Below, piece after piece: positions 62,910 to 64,000 of a stretch of 64,000 nucleotides of DNA. The stretch covers positions 37,930-101,929 of the forward strand of contig JAMNXP010000008.1 in the NCBI GenBank assembly GCA_023653095.1, read 5' to 3'. The stretch comes from Bacteroidia bacterium (GTDB lineage Bacteria > Bacteroidota > Bacteroidia > NS11-12g > UBA955). Below the pieces are notes generated by a model. The model was not told where the DNA came from, did not search any database, and was given only the letters and a program-made list of their open reading frames with translations. The position numbers were made by a program, and so were the translations under genes. How positions within the stretch are numbered: position 1 is the first letter of the stretch; the number at the start of each line of letters is the position of its first letter.

Positions 62910-63557
62910 ATGAAATCAATTATAAAAATTTGGACTTTAGCTTGTGCGTTGTTTTTAAGTGTGGGTACTAATGCTCAAACCGATGCTAAATCTAAAGTAA
63001 TTCTTCAAAACGTAGAAAAGCTTTACAAATCATATAAGACCATCCAAACTGATTTTAAAATCACCACAAAGGTTGCCAATAGAAAGCCATCGGTTGCATC
63101 GGGCTCACTTTGGTTAAAAGGTATCAAGTTCAAAGTTAAATACGACAACCAAGAAGTTTATTGCGACGGTAAAACCATTTGGTCTTACAATCCTACAGAC
63201 GAGGAAGTCACCTTAGAAGACTATAGCACTCGCACCAATAATTTATCTCCCCAAGAAATTTTCACCTTTTTCAATCAAGGTTTCAAGGCCAACTACGAAG
63301 GCCCAGTAACCAGCGGTAAATCTACCAGAGACGTCATCAAATTGGTTCCCAAGAAGAGAAAAGAAAAGTACGCTTACATCAAAATAGAAGTAGAAAAGGG
63401 CACATACAAACTTCGCCGCGTTATTCAACATTACAAAAACGGAACTGACGTTGTAATTGACCTTGGAGAAGTTCAGGGTAACAAATCCATCAACGATGCC
63501 ATTTTCACTTGGGACACCAAGGCTCATCCGGGAGTTCAGGTTGTAGATTTGAGGTAA
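62910..63557 (+). CDS. lolA: LolA-type outer-membrane lipoprotein carrier
   Basis: A 215-residue periplasmic chaperone from ATG 62910. A signal peptide ends at GTNAQ (about residue 23). The fold motifs are TIQTDFKITTKV, ASGSLWLKGIKFKVKY and YCDGKTIWSYNPTDEEVTLEDYS, typical of LolA. It ferries lipoproteins across the periplasm; the lipoproteins in this window would be clients. It lies 24 bases after ftsK. A TTG at 62895 also opens the frame. The stop is followed directly by the third heptamer array. Confidence 0.85.
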   Translation: MKSIIKIWTLACALFLSVGTNAQTDAKSKVILQNVEKLYKSYKTIQTDFKITTKVANRKPSVASGSLWLKGIKFKVKYDNQEVYCDGKTIWSYNPTDEEVTLEDYSTRTNNLSPQEIFTFFNQGFKANYEGPVTSGKSTRDVIKLVPKKRKEKYAYIKIEVEKGTYKLRRVIQHYKNGTDVVIDLGEVQGNKSINDAIFTWDTKAHPGVQVVDLR

Positions 63558-63558
63558 T

Positions 63559-63845
63559 TTAGTGATTGGTGATCGGTGATCGGTGATCGGTGATCGGTGA
63601 TCGGTGATCAGTGATTGGTGATCAGCCGACAGCGGACAGCGGACAGCCAGGGGCTGAGAGCTGAATGCTGAACGCTGAACGCTGAGAGCTGATAGCTGAG
63701 AGTTGAGAGCTGAGAGTTGAGAGCTGAGAGTTGAGAGCTGAGAGTTGAGAGCTGAATGCTGAATGCTGAATGCTGAACTCTGAACGCTGAACGCTGAACT
63801 CTGAACTCTGATAATAGCGGCTTTGACGCCAGCCGCCAGCCGCCA
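63559..63845. repeat. Heptamer array, locus 3 (GCTGANN and GGTGATC units)
   Basis: GGTGATC is repeated about eight times near 63566-63622, then CAGCGGA units, then a long run of GCTGAGA, GCTGAAT, GCTGAAC and GTTGAGA heptamers to about 63812, ending in GCCAGCC units. The unit length is always seven. The array separates lolA from the IS element. Minus-strand frames through it read as SAFSIQHSALNSQLS-like peptides and are not genes. Confidence 0.9.
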
Positions 63846-63857
63846 GCCAAGGACCAA

Positions 63858-64000
63858 TGTCGGTGCCTGAAATATGTTGACCGTTTTAAAGGATTAAAAA
63901 CAAACTTTAAAACGATAAACAACATGGCAACAAGACAACAATTTGAACTCAGCACCGCGGAACGCAGAAAGCGAGTATTCAGCACCGAATTTAAGATTAA
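63858..64000 (+). mobile_element. Left end of an IS3-type insertion sequence, cut by window edge
   Basis: TGTCGGTGCCTGAAATATG at 63858 begins a 66-base leader before a short ATG frame, resembling the left ends of IS3-family elements that start with TG. The terminal inverted repeat cannot be confirmed because the other end lies outside the window. The element abuts heptamer array locus 3. Confidence 0.5.
63924..64000 (+). CDS. Start of an IS3-family transposase OrfA-like protein, partial
   Basis: The first 25 codons (MATRQQFELSTAERRKRVF, then STEFKI) run off the window edge. The R-K-R-V-F-S-x-E-F-K pattern is the normal opening of IS3 OrfA helix-turn-helix proteins, which act with OrfB in transposition. 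Only the N-terminus is visible, so completeness is unknown. It is preceded by a leader containing GTTGACCGTTTTAAAGG. Confidence 0.55.
   Translation, partial: MATRQQFELSTAERRKRVFSTEFKI

Noticed and set aside
63243..63985. Two overlapping minus-strand frames (204 and 125 codons)
   Set aside because: Their residues come from the heptamer array (SAFSIQHSALNSQ-like) and from lolA antisense; no domain, and the frames depend only on the 7-bp units.

Overview
The window is AT-rich chromosomal DNA from a member of the Bacteroidota. The evidence is two very large cell-surface proteins ending in the type B sorting domain of the type IX secretion system (T9SS), three proteins of T9SS/gliding type (two PorP/SprF family, one OmpA family), a fused CcoN-CcoO cbb3 oxidase subunit, DUF3078 and TonB-plug outer-membrane proteins, and a TAnnTTTG promoter element. 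The genus cannot be fixed from the sequence alone. No rRNA, tRNA or CRISPR array was seen.

Positions 1-7250 look like an accessory region: the tail of an unknown gene, an AAA+ ATPase, an OGG-fold-like protein, an AbiE-like toxin-antitoxin pair with a repeat-built operator, a metallophosphoesterase and a decayed RhuM-family gene. Two near-identical fragments of a secreted-protein 5' end (about 3289 and 7111) bracket the toxin-antitoxin, phosphoesterase and RhuM block. Positions 7264-19557 carry exported and envelope proteins (TPM domain, lipoproteins, an FG-GAP repeat lipoprotein, a plug/barrel protein, DUF3078, PorP/SprF) and a photolyase homologue without the usual Fe-S cysteines. Here a unit made of the photolyase 3' end plus a lipoprotein gene has been duplicated, and arrays of a GCTGANN heptamer sit at gene 3' ends.

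Positions 19693-40265 form a four-gene surface operon: a 3900-residue protein of about 43 cysteine-paired PKD repeats, a 2009-residue protein with SprB-like, HYR-like and calcium-binding D-rich blocks, a PorP/SprF partner and an OmpA-family protein. The first three genes overlap by 4 bp each, and a strong bidirectional terminator ends the operon. This resembles the sprB-sprF type of T9SS adhesin locus and is the most striking system here, mainly because the PKD units are arranged in higher-order blocks.

Positions 41854-51845 are a complete micro-aerobic respiration cluster: a hemerythrin-like small protein, ccoI, ccoS, ccoNO, ccoQ, ccoP, ccoG, ccoH, a TauE/SafE-like membrane protein and a Crp/Fnr regulator. 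Two almost identical 21-bp FNR-like sites lie 62-65 bp before the first gene and before ccoS, so the regulator at the end of the cluster probably controls it. Positions 52541-63557 are housekeeping genes (nhaA, ribD, a DMT transporter, yigZ, trmB, aat, a cyclase-family hydrolase, a GT9 glycosyltransferase, rnz, ftsK, lolA). The window ends with a third heptamer array and the left end of an IS3-type element.
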